A stretch of DNA of 54,420 nt. Source: Chitinophagaceae bacterium UBA1946. Its GTDB lineage: Bacteria > Bacteroidota > Bacteroidia > Chitinophagales > Chitinophagaceae. Positions within the stretch are counted from its first letter, which is position 1; the number at the start of each line of letters is the position of its first letter. The stretch spans positions 342-54,761 of the forward strand of contig DDEU01000021.1 of NCBI GenBank assembly GCA_002336815.1, in the 5' to 3' direction. The notes beneath the pieces are model-generated. The model saw only the letters and a program-made list of their open reading frames with translations, did not search any database and had not been told where the DNA came from. The position numbers and the translations under genes were made by a program. Positions 8,427 through 17,907 of this stretch are shown one piece after another.

Positions 8427-9620
8427 TCATGTTGCTGCCTCCATCATAGAACGTACAATCCCCAGTTCCAGCCCTCTTAATTCTGCCAGGCCCTTCAATC
8501 TTCCAATAGCAGAATATCCGGGATTCGTTTTTTTTGTAAGATCATCCAGCATCTGGTGACCATGATCGGGCCGCATGGGTATCGAAATTTTCCTGGCCTG
8601 CATAAGGGCAATGATTTCTTTTACCACTTTATACATATCCACGTCCCCTTCTAAATGATTGTCTTCATAAAAATCGCCCCATTCATTTCTCCGGGTACTT
8701 CGCAGGTGAATGAAATTGATGCGGTCGCCAAACTGTTTTAGCATCGCAGGCAGGTCGTTGTCTGCCCTAACTCCAAAAGACCCGGTGCAAAAACACAGGC
8801 CATTGTTCAAAGATGGCACTGCTGTAAACAGCGCTTCCAGGTGGTTGGCGGTACTCACTACCCTCGGCAATCCAAAAATGGGAAAGGGCGGGTCATCCGG
8901 GTGCAGCACCAGTTTCACCCCACACTCATCAGCCACCGGTATTACCTGCTGGAGGAACCAAACAAGATTTCGATGAAGCTGAACTGCATCGATTCCTTGA
9001 TAGGTATCGAGTGCCTCTTGAAACTGCTTCAGCGTGAAACTCTCCTCGCTCCCGGGCAAGCCTGCGATGATATTTTTTTGCAGCAATTGTTTTTCACCCG
9101 CAGTCATTTCATCAAAACGATGTTGCGCCTTTTGCAATTCCTGTTTTGTGTACCCTGCTTCGGCTCCTTTACGTTGTAACAGGAATACATCAAATGCAAT
9201 AAGGGCAGCTTTTTCAAACCGCAGTGCCTTGCTGCCGTCCGCCACTGTATAAGCAAGATCGGTACGGGTCCAGTCGAGTACCGGCATAAAATTATAGGTG
9301 ATGATCCTGATATCATTGGCTGCAAGATTGCGAATCGTTTGCTGGTAATTTTCAATGTACTGCTTAAAATTTCCGCTCTGTGTTTTGATGTTTTCATGCA
9401 CCGGTACACTTTCCACAACGCTCCATTCTAATCCGGCAGCCGCTACTTCGCTTTTCCTGGTGGCTATTGCGTTTTCACCCCACACCTCACCGTTAGGTAC
9501 CTGGTGCAAAGCAGTTACCACCCCAGTGCAGCCTGCTTGCCTGATATCAGCTAAACTTACCGGGTCTTCCGGGCCAAACCAGCGCATGGTTTGTTGCATT
9601 GTGTAATAAGAATTCATCAT
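8427..9620 (-). CDS. uxuA: Mannonate dehydratase
   Basis: 397 residues, the usual length of UxuA, with the N-terminal MRWFGPEDPVSLADIRQAG and later VHENIKTQSG, HPDDPPFPIFGLPR and PMRPDHGHQM motifs of the family. It dehydrates D-mannonate to 2-keto-3-deoxygluconate in hexuronate breakdown (EC 4.2.1.8). Alignment with known UxuA suggests the true start may be the ATG at 9599 rather than 9620. It lies 29 bases after the FAD/Fe-S dehydrogenase gene and is probably co-transcribed with it. No uxaC or uxuB neighbour is in the window. Confidence 0.92.
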   Translation of the reverse strand: MMNSYYTMQQTMRWFGPEDPVSLADIRQAGCTGVVTALHQVPNGEVWGENAIATRKSEVAAAGLEWSVVESVPVHENIKTQSGNFKQYIENYQQTIRNLAANDIRIITYNFMPVLDWTRTDLAYTVADGSKALRFEKAALIAFDVFLLQRKGAEAGYTKQELQKAQHRFDEMTAGEKQLLQKNIIAGLPGSEESFTLKQFQEALDTYQGIDAVQLHRNLVWFLQQVIPVADECGVKLVLHPDDPPFPIFGLPRVVSTANHLEALFTAVPSLNNGLCFCTGSFGVRADNDLPAMLKQFGDRINFIHLRSTRRNEWGDFYEDNHLEGDVDMYKVVKEIIALMQARKISIPMRPDHGHQMLDDLTKKTNPGYSAIGRLKGLAELRGLELGIVRSMMEAAT

Positions 9621-9649
9621 AATGTAAAATGACCTCGAGCATTTTTATT

Positions 9650-12496
9650 TTAAAAATCAACTGGCCCTGTTGCTTCATCTACCAGGTACAAAATTGATTC
9701 GTATTGTTCTTTTACGGCTTCGGACATGGCGATCTCACAGGTTCGGGTGCTGGAATAGTAACCGCTGTATTCATTTTCTGCTACCTCTGTCGCCTCTGCT
9801 TTGCTGGCAGCCCTTGTAAGTTCAGGAAACAGGAAGCCCCTGTCACCTGCCATGCCACAGCACCCTGCGGCGAGCGGCACAGTTACTTCTGTTGCAAAGT
9901 GTTTTGCGATGGCAAGCAATTTATACCCGGTATTCATCTTTTCAAGTGAACAGACAGGATGCAATGCCACCTGTTGCTTTTTTTCGACCACAGCAAGTTT
10001 TGGCAATACCATATCATGTAAAAAATCAACGCTGTCAAGTATGTGCAGTGCATCGAACTTTATTTTATTGTCATCACTCAGCACAGGCCGGATATGATGA
10101 AGGGTATAAGCACAACTGCTAACATCGATCACTATTGGCAACAGTCCCTGCCGGCTGGCACTCCATAAATTCTCCACAATAGTATTGGCAGTAAACCTGC
10201 TGGCCTCCGCATATCCCTTGGAGGAAAATATTTGACTGCAGCAGCCTCCTTTGATATTCGCCGGTATCACTACATGGAAATTGTTTTTGTTACAGATGCT
10301 GATAAAAGTTTCCGGAAGACTCTTTTTTTTTCCCTCGTAAGTGCCCAGTACACGGGATATGCAGGCCGGGAAGTATACAATGGATTTTTCTGCAGCCGTC
10401 AATGGCGCTTTGTCTTTTTGCTTCAACACTTCCAGGCCGGGAGGACTTTGCAGTTGCGCCGACCATACAGGCATCGCCGGAATCAGCTTTTTTACCGCAA
10501 GGGTTAGCTTTGTCATTGCCTGTTTCCCAAAAAGCTGGTTGATGCCTGCACCGGTTTGCAAGGCCAACCTGGCCATCCATTCGGCAGTTTTAAAATGCCT
10601 TGCAATAAATAAAGCGGTGGCATTGGCCCGGGCTGAATGATTCTCCCTTCTCAGGCGTTTTACAAGGTCGCCGGTATTGATATCAACCGGGCAGGCGGTT
10701 GCACAAAGTCCATCCACAGCGCAGGTTTCCAAACCGTCGTATCGGTACTGATCCAGCAATAGTTTATGATTGACACTGTCGCCTTTCATTGCCAATTTCT
10801 TCAGTGCCCTTCTCAATACAATTCTTCGTCTTGGCGTTGCCGTTATGTCACGGCTCGGGCAGCGGTGTTCGCAATAGCCGCACTCAATGCAGCGGTCTAC
10901 TTCCGCTTCCACCACCGGCATCTCTTTCAGGTGTTTGATATGTGCCTGTGCATCTGTATTGATGATAACACCAGGATTCAACAAGGAACGGGGATCAACA
11001 GCCAGCTTTAATTGCTTCATGATCTCATAAGCCTCCCCACCCCATTCGGTTTCTACAAAAGGCGCCATATTGCGGCCGGTACCATGTTCAGCCTTTAAAG
11101 TGCCCTTATACTTAGCAATAGTAAGCGTTACTACTTCCTTCAGAAAAGCAGCGTACCGTTCTGTTTCTTCAGTGCTGTTGAAGGATTGCGTTATTACAAA
11201 ATGAATATTGCCGTCCTTCGCATGGCCAAAAATGATCGCATTGTGATAATGGTATTTTTTAAACAGTGCCTGCAGATCGATGATGGCATCACCCAGTTGC
11301 GGCACAGGAAAGGCGATGTCTTCCAGTATCACGGTTGTGCCGGCGGCACGTACCGCACCAACTGCAGGGAACAATCCTTTTCTAACTTTCCATAAGAAAG
11401 CCTGTTCCTCAGCATTGCCGGTAAACACCGGGGCGTTCAATAATTGCAGCGTATGTACAGAACCCAGGAAATCATTTACCCTTGCATCCAGCTGCACACT
11501 GCTCTCTTCCTGGAATTCGATGAGCAATGCAGCAGCATCGCCAGGCAATGTTTTCACAATGGCAGGCATGCCATCAATATTTTCCACTGCACGCAGCGAA
11601 GCCCTGTCCATCAATTCCACCATTGCAGCCCCGGCATGAGTTAATGGCACAATGGCCTGGCAGGCTGCATAGATATCCGGAAAATACAACAGGGCGGTAG
11701 ATTTAAAAGGATGATCCGGCACGGTTTGCAATACTGCTTCTGCAATAAAAGCCAGTGTTCCTTCGCCCCCTATCAGCAGGTGCGCCATGATGTCTAACGG
11801 ATGCTGGTAGTCAATGAATGCGTTGAGCGAATAGCCAACAGTATTTTTGGTTTGGTATTTATGGCGGATGCTGGCATGCAGCGATTGGTTGGATACCACC
11901 TGCAGGCGCAGGTGCTGAAGGCTGTTGAACAGCGCAGGACATTCCTTTTCAAACCGGTCATAATCGGCTGGCTGTTCCGTGCTGAATATTTTTCCGTTGG
12001 GCAGGATGAAGCGCAGGTGCTGTAATGTATGATAGGAATTTAATTGTACACCGCAACACATCCCACTGGCATTGTTGGATAAAATGCCCCCCATCATCGC
12101 AGCACTTATGCTTGAAGGGTCAGGACCGATCTTCCGTTGATGTTTTTTTAAATGAGCATTCACCATGGCACCGGTAATACCCGGTTGTACCCTTACAAAA
12201 GCAGCCCCTGCCTGCACCTTTATTCCCTGCCAGTGCTGGCTGAGGTCAACCAGTATGCCGTCTGTAATAGATTGCCCTGACAGACTGGTACCGCCGGTTC
12301 TAAAAACCAGTGGGATATTGTGCTGATGAGAAAATGCAAACAAGGCCACGATCTCTGCCTCGTTCACCGGTTGAACCACTGCTTTTGGAACCAGGTGATA
12401 AAAGCCTGCATCCGATGCAAAAGAGAGCACGTCAATATAACGGGCCCGGATACGGCTGGCAGGCAATATTTCTTCTAAAGCTTTTTGAATGTTCAT
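9650..12496 (-). CDS. FAD- and Fe-S-binding D-2-hydroxyacid dehydrogenase (Dld-II/YdiJ type)
   Basis: 948 residues. An N-terminal FAD-binding (PCMH) domain has FRTGGTSLSGQS at about 65-77, followed by an FAD-oxidase C-terminal domain with GHAKDGNIHFV. Two 4Fe-4S cysteine motifs follow (CIECGYCEHRCP and CAVDGLCATACP, about 545-630), and the C-terminal third holds CCG-type cysteine clusters (GGCCSQIF, AAGCCGMAG). This GlcD-GlcF-like fusion matches respiratory D-lactate dehydrogenases of the Dld-II kind and D-2-hydroxyglutarate dehydrogenases; the exact substrate is open. It would pass electrons to quinone at the inner membrane. uxuA follows 29 bases downstream. Confidence 0.9.
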   Translation of the reverse strand: MNIQKALEEILPASRIRARYIDVLSFASDAGFYHLVPKAVVQPVNEAEIVALFAFSHQHNIPLVFRTGGTSLSGQSITDGILVDLSQHWQGIKVQAGAAFVRVQPGITGAMVNAHLKKHQRKIGPDPSSISAAMMGGILSNNASGMCCGVQLNSYHTLQHLRFILPNGKIFSTEQPADYDRFEKECPALFNSLQHLRLQVVSNQSLHASIRHKYQTKNTVGYSLNAFIDYQHPLDIMAHLLIGGEGTLAFIAEAVLQTVPDHPFKSTALLYFPDIYAACQAIVPLTHAGAAMVELMDRASLRAVENIDGMPAIVKTLPGDAAALLIEFQEESSVQLDARVNDFLGSVHTLQLLNAPVFTGNAEEQAFLWKVRKGLFPAVGAVRAAGTTVILEDIAFPVPQLGDAIIDLQALFKKYHYHNAIIFGHAKDGNIHFVITQSFNSTEETERYAAFLKEVVTLTIAKYKGTLKAEHGTGRNMAPFVETEWGGEAYEIMKQLKLAVDPRSLLNPGVIINTDAQAHIKHLKEMPVVEAEVDRCIECGYCEHRCPSRDITATPRRRIVLRRALKKLAMKGDSVNHKLLLDQYRYDGLETCAVDGLCATACPVDINTGDLVKRLRRENHSARANATALFIARHFKTAEWMARLALQTGAGINQLFGKQAMTKLTLAVKKLIPAMPVWSAQLQSPPGLEVLKQKDKAPLTAAEKSIVYFPACISRVLGTYEGKKKSLPETFISICNKNNFHVVIPANIKGGCCSQIFSSKGYAEASRFTANTIVENLWSASRQGLLPIVIDVSSCAYTLHHIRPVLSDDNKIKFDALHILDSVDFLHDMVLPKLAVVEKKQQVALHPVCSLEKMNTGYKLLAIAKHFATEVTVPLAAGCCGMAGDRGFLFPELTRAASKAEATEVAENEYSGYYSSTRTCEIAMSEAVKEQYESILYLVDEATGPVDF

Positions 12497-12500
12497 AGAT

Positions 12501-12508
12501 CAACAATA
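12501..12508 (-). promoter_or_regulatory. Near-match -7 box 4 bases before the D-2-hydroxyacid dehydrogenase start
   Basis: The minus strand reads TATTGTTG then ATCT then the ATG at 12496. It matches TAnnTTTG at five of six fixed positions, with the same 4-base gap as the better boxes in this window. Confidence 0.25.
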
Positions 12509-12687
12509 GCAGGATGCAGGACTACCACATTTACAACAGCAATGTAATTAATAAGTAGTAGTTTTTAAAAAGAGCTTGCGCCGGGGACCCGGTTAAAAAA
12601 AATCACACCTTCAATTACCCGGCAACAGGCCGCAAATAATTTGTACGCCACTCACATATTTCCCGCCGTACAATAAAAATCTTACAG

Positions 12688-12695
12688 TACTTTTG
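12688..12695 (+). promoter_or_regulatory. TAnnTTTG box 4 bases before the MacB-like permease start
   Basis: TACTTTTG is a full match to the Bacteroidota -7 element. AACC and the ATG at 12700 follow, so transcription would begin at or very near the start codon. No clear TTG -33 element is seen. Confidence 0.45.
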
Positions 12696-12699
12696 AACC

Positions 12700-13941
12700 A
12701 TGCGTAAAACGCTGAACATTCTTGGCAATTCACTGCGGCTTACCTTCCAGGAGTTAAGGGTAAATAAACTGCGTACTGCACTCAGCCTTACCGGCGTAGC
12801 CTTTGGTATCTTCTGCATTATCGGCGTACTGGCAACAGTGGGCAGTCTCGAAAGAAATATCCAAACAGAAGTAAAATCACTCGGTACCAATACCATTTAT
12901 GTTGACAAGTGGGAATACAGCGGTGGCCCCGACAAACCATTCTGGAAATACCGGGCAAGGCCGGTGATGAAATATCCCGAAGCGGATATGATCAAAAAGC
13001 GCTCTGAACTGGCAGAAGACGTGACTTACCTGATGCGTACTTCGGGCAATCTCAATTACAAAGATGATATGATCGCCGATGCATCTGTATATGGCATCGT
13101 AGAAGCACAAACAGCCATCCAGCCGCTCAGCTTTGAAACCGGCAGGTATATTTCGTCTGCAGAATTTAACAGCGGCAGCGCTGTAGGCCTGATAGGTTTT
13201 GACAATGCGGAGAAATTATATGGAAGTGCAGAAAGGGCGCTGGGCAAAAGCTTTGAAATAAAAGGCAAGCGGGTTTCGATCGTAGGTGTTATAAAAAAAG
13301 AAGGAAAGAATTTTGTGGGATGGGATTATGATAACTGTGTGATGCTACCGTACAAACTCTGCAAGCAACTGGCAGATGAAGAAAGCAGCAACCCAGTGAT
13401 CATTGTAAAAGGCAAAGAAGGGGTTCCCTCACAGGCACTGATAGACGAACTGGAAGGCATCATGCGGCAGATACGCAGACTGGCACCTACACAGGAAGAC
13501 AATTTTTCACTCAACAGCGTGGAAGCTTTCAGCAAAGCCATTACCGACCTCTTCAGCACCGTAAATGTGGTGGGTGGCATCATTGGCGTGATCAGCCTCA
13601 TCGTAGGCATGTTTGGTATTGCCAACATTATGTTTGTAACCGTGAAAGAAAGAACCAGTGTGATCGGGCTAAAAAAAGCCATCGGTGCAAAAAAGAGCAG
13701 TATCCTTTTTGAATTTTTACTGGAAGCAGCGATCCTTTGCCTGATGGGTGGTGCTTTCGGTTTGTTGTTTGTGTACATCCTCTCTCTTATATTGACGGCA
13801 ATGGATTTTCCTGTGTTCATTTCCATCCCTTTATTGATCGGCACTGTGATCATTTGCCTGGTGGTAGGCATGCTCGCCGGCATTTTCCCGGCATCAAGGG
13901 CTGCCAATATGGACCCGGTAGAAGCCATCAGGAGCAAGTAA
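12700..13941 (+). CDS. MacB/FtsX-type ABC transporter permease
   Basis: 413 residues: TM1 at about 20-45 after the family-typical ELRVNKLRTALSLTGVAFGI, a large periplasmic domain (MacB_PCD, about 45-275), and three C-terminal membrane segments of the FtsX domain with ERTSVIGLKKAIGAKKSSIL and the terminal NMDPVEAIRSK. Such permeases pair with a LolD/MacB ATPase in export of lipoproteins, peptides or drugs by a mechanotransmission mechanism. No ATPase or membrane-fusion gene lies next to it here, so its partner must be elsewhere. tsaD follows after 56 bases on the same strand. Confidence 0.88.
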   Translation: MRKTLNILGNSLRLTFQELRVNKLRTALSLTGVAFGIFCIIGVLATVGSLERNIQTEVKSLGTNTIYVDKWEYSGGPDKPFWKYRARPVMKYPEADMIKKRSELAEDVTYLMRTSGNLNYKDDMIADASVYGIVEAQTAIQPLSFETGRYISSAEFNSGSAVGLIGFDNAEKLYGSAERALGKSFEIKGKRVSIVGVIKKEGKNFVGWDYDNCVMLPYKLCKQLADEESSNPVIIVKGKEGVPSQALIDELEGIMRQIRRLAPTQEDNFSLNSVEAFSKAITDLFSTVNVVGGIIGVISLIVGMFGIANIMFVTVKERTSVIGLKKAIGAKKSSILFEFLLEAAILCLMGGAFGLLFVYILSLILTAMDFPVFISIPLLIGTVIICLVVGMLAGIFPASRAANMDPVEAIRSK

Positions 13942-13985
13942 GGCCGGCACATTAAATTCACGCATACTTTTAATTGCAGTTCAAG

Positions 13986-13993
13986 TAATTTTG
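13986..13993 (+). promoter_or_regulatory. TAnnTTTG box 4 bases before tsaD
   Basis: TAATTTTG matches the -7 consensus fully and is followed by AGCG and the ATG at 13998. It supports this start, although that start gives TsaD an N-terminal extension. Confidence 0.45.
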
Positions 13994-13997
13994 AGCG

Positions 13998-15110
13998 ATG
14001 ACGCTATCCAATAACATTTCAGCATCAACTATAAATGAGCCTGCGCTGGTTCCTTCGTCAAAAAGCGAAAGAGGTTGCATTCTCGCCATTGAATCGTCCT
14101 GCGACGAAACCGCTGCTTCGGTATGCAGGGATGGCGTTATTTTATCGAACGTGATCGCAAGCCAGTCGGTACATGAAAAATTTGGTGGCGTGGTACCGGA
14201 ACTCGCCAGTAGGGCGCACATGCAAAATATTGTACCCGTTGTTGATGAAGCATTAAAAAATTCAGGCTGCACACTGGCCGAAATAGATGCCATTGCTTTT
14301 ACGCAGGCGCCGGGACTGATCGGTGCACTGCTGGTAGGCACACAGTTTGCCAAATCGATGGCACTGGCGCTTGGCAAACCCCTGATCGCAGTGCATCACA
14401 TGCAGGCCCACGTGCTGGCCAATTTGATCGGTGATGACAAGCCAGCCTTTCCTTTTTTATGTTTGACAGTAAGCGGTGGTCATACCCAGATCGTTTTATG
14501 CGAATCGCCTTACCAGATGAAAGTGATCGGCGAAACCATCGATGATGCTGCCGGCGAAGCCTTTGATAAAAGCGCCAAACTGCTTGGCCTGCCCTACCCC
14601 GGTGGACCGCTGATAGATAAACATGCTGCCAACGGTAACCCTAAACGCTTCCAGTTCCCGGAGCCGCAGATAGCGGGATTAAACTTTAGTTTTAGTGGAT
14701 TAAAAACTTCTATCTTATATTTTTTACAGAATGCCGGCGCCAGCAATGTTTTTAAAGAATCTTTTACGGCATCAGAAGAGGAAAAACAACAGTTCATCCG
14801 GGAGAACCTGGATGATATCTGCGCCAGCATACAGCAACGCATCATCAGCATCCTGTTGAATAAATTAAAAAAGGCAGCAAAAGAAACCGGCGTTAAAAAT
14901 ATTTGCATGGCAGGCGGGGTGAGCGCCAATAGCGGACTACGAAAAGCATTAAAAGAAACCGGTGAAAAGCTGGGCTGGAAAACATTCATTCCGTCTTTTG
15001 AATACTGCACCGACAATGCCGGAATGATCGCCATTACCGCTTATTATAAATACCTGGCAAACGATTTTGCAGACATGCATGTTACTCCATCAGCAAGAGC
15101 TGTCTGGTAA
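13998..15110 (+). CDS. tsaD: tRNA N6-adenosine threonylcarbamoyltransferase TsaD
   Basis: 370 residues. ILAIESSCDETAASV (28-42) opens the Kae1/TsaD ASKHA fold; the metal-binding HMQAH lies at 134-138; VSGGHTQIVL and GGVSANSGLR complete the nucleotide-binding motifs. With TsaB, TsaC and TsaE it makes the universal t6A37 modification on ANN-decoding tRNAs. About 26 poorly conserved residues precede the usual N-terminus. A -7-like box 4 bases before this ATG favours the longer form. Transcribed in the same direction as the permease upstream, but a separate promoter is plausible. Confidence 0.95.
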   Translation: MTLSNNISASTINEPALVPSSKSERGCILAIESSCDETAASVCRDGVILSNVIASQSVHEKFGGVVPELASRAHMQNIVPVVDEALKNSGCTLAEIDAIAFTQAPGLIGALLVGTQFAKSMALALGKPLIAVHHMQAHVLANLIGDDKPAFPFLCLTVSGGHTQIVLCESPYQMKVIGETIDDAAGEAFDKSAKLLGLPYPGGPLIDKHAANGNPKRFQFPEPQIAGLNFSFSGLKTSILYFLQNAGASNVFKESFTASEEEKQQFIRENLDDICASIQQRIISILLNKLKKAAKETGVKNICMAGGVSANSGLRKALKETGEKLGWKTFIPSFEYCTDNAGMIAITAYYKYLANDFADMHVTPSARAVW

Positions 15111-15619
15111 TTTCATTCAATCGGTTGGTACCTGAATACATGTTGATACAATACAACTTACGTGATTTGAAATCAGTTTGATACCGGCATTTGATTTCAT
15201 GATACAGTTGTGGCTTTCTCCGTTAATACTTTCTTTCTTTAAAAGATAATTAATCTCACTTGTAAAGCAGGGCGTGTGCATTAAAGCGAAATTATCCAAC
15301 ATTGGATTGAGATGATATTGATTAAATGATTTGCAGTGCTGGAAACTGAAACACGCAGACTGTTAATCAAAATACGGACTGCTTGATTTATGGTTTTAGT
15401 TTATACCAGTTACTGGATAAGCCGCCTCTTTTTCTCCGGTCCCGCCAAAGGCGGGATTAAAAAAATGCGAAGCCCATTTTTTCAAAGGTGAAAAAGCAGC
15501 GGCGTTCCAGTAACGCAGCCGCCGGCTGTGGAGGCAAAACCAATTATTTGAAGAATCTTTGCAAATAGAGCACAAACTCAAAATTGCATGGTCTAGCCAA
15601 GGAATTCGGACAATAATTC
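15111..15619. other. Non-coding stretch between tsaD and the oligopeptidase gene
   Basis: No convincing gene in about 510 bases; short open frames here resemble no known protein. The only clear structure is a perfect 7-bp hairpin TCCCGCC-AAA-GGCGGGA at 15440-15456. It is not followed by a T-tract on either strand, so it is not a standard terminator. Flanking sequence is purine-rich and looks like decayed or structural intergenic DNA. Confidence 0.4.
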
Positions 15620-15639
15620 TTTGTACATTACAGTACAAA
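15620..15639. promoter_or_regulatory. Inverted repeat upstream of the oligopeptidase gene, possible operator
   Basis: TTTGTAC and GTACAAA face each other across six bases (ATTACA), ending 8 bases before the ATG at 15648. The perfect 7-bp half-sites and the position suggest a repressor site or a leader hairpin. No regulator is encoded next to it. Confidence 0.35.
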
Positions 15640-15647
15640 CCAACATC

Positions 15648-17807
15648 ATGCAAGCAAAACTACTCACTGCTGCAACAGCAATCTTATTCATCACTTCCTG
15701 CAACAATCAAATGGAAACAACACAAGAAAGCTATCATTGGCCGGAAGGCGTGAAAGCCCCCATCGCCGGCATCAAGCCGCACCAAAGAGTGATACATGGC
15801 GATACCGTAACAGACAACTACTACTGGATGATCGATTATTTTAAAAAAGGACCGGACAGTACCAAAGTGGTAGACTACCTGACAGCGGAGAACAGTTACC
15901 TGGATACCATGATGAGTGGCACAAAAAAATTCCAGGATGATCTGTTCAAAGAAATGAAGGCCCGGGTAAAAGAGAAAGATGAATCAGTACCTTATTTTAA
16001 AAATGGATACTATTATTACAGCCGTACCGATGAAGGGAAGGAGTACTATAAACTCTGCCGCAAAAAAGGAAGCTTAGATGCTACGGAAGAGCTATTGCTG
16101 GATGTGGATGCCATGGCGGCAGGCAAAGCATATTTTGCCATCTCCGGCACCGAAGTAAGCGAAGACAACAAATTAATTGCTTACGGGGTGGATGAAGTAT
16201 CCAGGAGGCAATACATCATTCACGTAAAGAACCTGGAGACCGGCGAAATATATGCCGATGCCATCAGTAATACAGAAGGAGATCCCTGCTGGGCAAGCGA
16301 CAACAAAACGTTGTTCTACACTTCTAAAAACCCGGTAACGCTTTTATCTGAAAAGATCAGACGTCATACACTTGGCACTGATCCTGAAACAGATGTAACG
16401 GTATATGAAGAAAGCGATAAGAGTAATTATATCGGGGTGGGAAAAAGCAAGAACAATCATTTTATTTTTATCTATTCTCAGGCAACGCTTTCATCAGAGG
16501 TTAGATGGATCGATGCGGCCAAACCTGCGGAAACTTTCAGATCCTTTCAGCCAAGAATGAAAGAAGTATTGTATGATGTTACGCCGCTGGCAGATAAATT
16601 TCTTATCCGTACCAACTGGAATGCCAAAAACTTCAGGTTGATGGAATGCCCGCTGGATAAGACCGACAGCAGCAACTGGAAAGAAGTGATTCCGCGCCGT
16701 GCCGATGTATTGCTGCAGGGCGTGGAAGAATTTAAGGATTTCGTGGTATTGAATGAACGTAAGGATGGACTGGTGAAATTAAGGATCCGGAGCATTGACG
16801 GCAGCAACGAACACTATATCAACTTTGGCGAAGCAGCTTATTCAGCCGGCGTGGGCACCAATCCCGAATACAATACCAGCAAATTGAGGTACAACTATAC
16901 ATCCCTCACCACACCCAATTCAGTATACGATTACGATATGGCTTCCAAAGAAAAAAAACTGATGAAGCAACAGGAAGTAATGGGTGGATACAATGCTGCT
17001 GATTACATTACGGAACGCTTATATGCTACCGCAAAAGACGGCACCAAAGTACCCATATCACTGGTGTACAAAAAAGGATTTGAAAAAAATGGCAAGGCGC
17101 CTTTGCTGCTGTACTCTTACGGTTCGTACGGTTACAGCACTGATGCTGCTTTCAACAGTGCAAGGCTGAGTTTGCTGAACCGTGGTTTTGTATATGCCAT
17201 TGCACATATTCGTGGCGGACAGGAAATGGGCCGCCAATGGTATGAAGATGGCAAGATGATGAAAAAGAAAAACACCTTCACCGATTTTATTGATTGCGGC
17301 GAATTTTTGGTGAACCAGCATTACACTTCAAAAGAACATTTGTATGCACAGGGCGGCAGCGCCGGTGGCCTGCTGATGGGAGCAATCGTAAACATGGCGC
17401 CTGATCTGTGGCATGGCGTGATAGCACAGGTGCCCTTTGTGGATGTAGTGAACACAATGCTGGATGAAAGCATTCCATTAACCACCAATGAATTTGACGA
17501 ATGGGGCAATCCAACAAACAAGGATGCCTACGATTACATGAAAAGTTATTCGCCTTATGAAAATGTGGCGAAGAAGAACTATCCGAATATTCTGGTGACA
17601 ACGGGTCTGCACGATAGCCAGGTACAGTATTTTGAACCCGCCAAATGGGTGGCAAAACTGAGGGCAATGAAGACAGATAAAAACCTACTCTTACTCCACA
17701 CCAATATGTCATTCGGCCATGGTGGCGCATCCGGAAGGTTTGACTATTTAAAAGACATCGCACTCAATTATGCGTTCTTTCTTGCATTGGAAGGCGTTAC
17801 CCAATAA
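15648..17807 (+). CDS. ptrB: Oligopeptidase B-like S9A prolyl oligopeptidase, lipoprotein
   Basis: 719 residues from the ATG at 15648. The first 20 residues form a lipoprotein signal peptide with lipobox ITSC, so the mature enzyme should be lipid-anchored. An N-terminal seven-bladed propeller (about 35-430) is followed by an alpha/beta-hydrolase domain. The catalytic triad is visible: Ser571 in GGSAGGLLMG, Asp656 in GLHDSQVQ, His691 in SFGHGG. FVDVVNTMLDESIPLT matches oligopeptidase B, which cleaves short peptides after Lys or Arg. An upstream in-frame start at 15621 would spoil the signal peptide. The hairpin at 17831 follows the stop. Confidence 0.92.
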   Translation: MQAKLLTAATAILFITSCNNQMETTQESYHWPEGVKAPIAGIKPHQRVIHGDTVTDNYYWMIDYFKKGPDSTKVVDYLTAENSYLDTMMSGTKKFQDDLFKEMKARVKEKDESVPYFKNGYYYYSRTDEGKEYYKLCRKKGSLDATEELLLDVDAMAAGKAYFAISGTEVSEDNKLIAYGVDEVSRRQYIIHVKNLETGEIYADAISNTEGDPCWASDNKTLFYTSKNPVTLLSEKIRRHTLGTDPETDVTVYEESDKSNYIGVGKSKNNHFIFIYSQATLSSEVRWIDAAKPAETFRSFQPRMKEVLYDVTPLADKFLIRTNWNAKNFRLMECPLDKTDSSNWKEVIPRRADVLLQGVEEFKDFVVLNERKDGLVKLRIRSIDGSNEHYINFGEAAYSAGVGTNPEYNTSKLRYNYTSLTTPNSVYDYDMASKEKKLMKQQEVMGGYNAADYITERLYATAKDGTKVPISLVYKKGFEKNGKAPLLLYSYGSYGYSTDAAFNSARLSLLNRGFVYAIAHIRGGQEMGRQWYEDGKMMKKKNTFTDFIDCGEFLVNQHYTSKEHLYAQGGSAGGLLMGAIVNMAPDLWHGVIAQVPFVDVVNTMLDESIPLTTNEFDEWGNPTNKDAYDYMKSYSPYENVAKKNYPNILVTTGLHDSQVQYFEPAKWVAKLRAMKTDKNLLLLHTNMSFGHGGASGRFDYLKDIALNYAFFLALEGVTQ

Positions 17808-17830
17808 GGGTTGAGACGTTTATGATTAAC

Positions 17831-17874
17831 GATTACAGGCCGGTCTGACCTTCGGTGCCGACCGGCCTGTAATC
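17831..17874. terminator. Long GC-rich hairpin after the oligopeptidase gene
   Basis: Perfect 14-bp inverted repeat (GATTACAGGCCGGT and complement) around 16 bases, 24 bases past the stop at 17807. It lacks a T-tract, so termination may be weak or the element may serve mainly as a 3'-end stabiliser. Confidence 0.55.
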
Positions 17875-17907
17875 GGTTTAACTGCCATTTAAAGAGTAAG
17901 AGAGACA

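Noticed and set aside
15117..15302. 61-codon minus-strand frame after tsaD
   Set aside because: No recognisable domain, poor start context and composition like intergenic DNA.
15440..15456. Hairpin TCCCGCC-AAA-GGCGGGA as a terminator
   Set aside because: No T-tract follows on either strand and it lies about 330 bases past the nearest stop.
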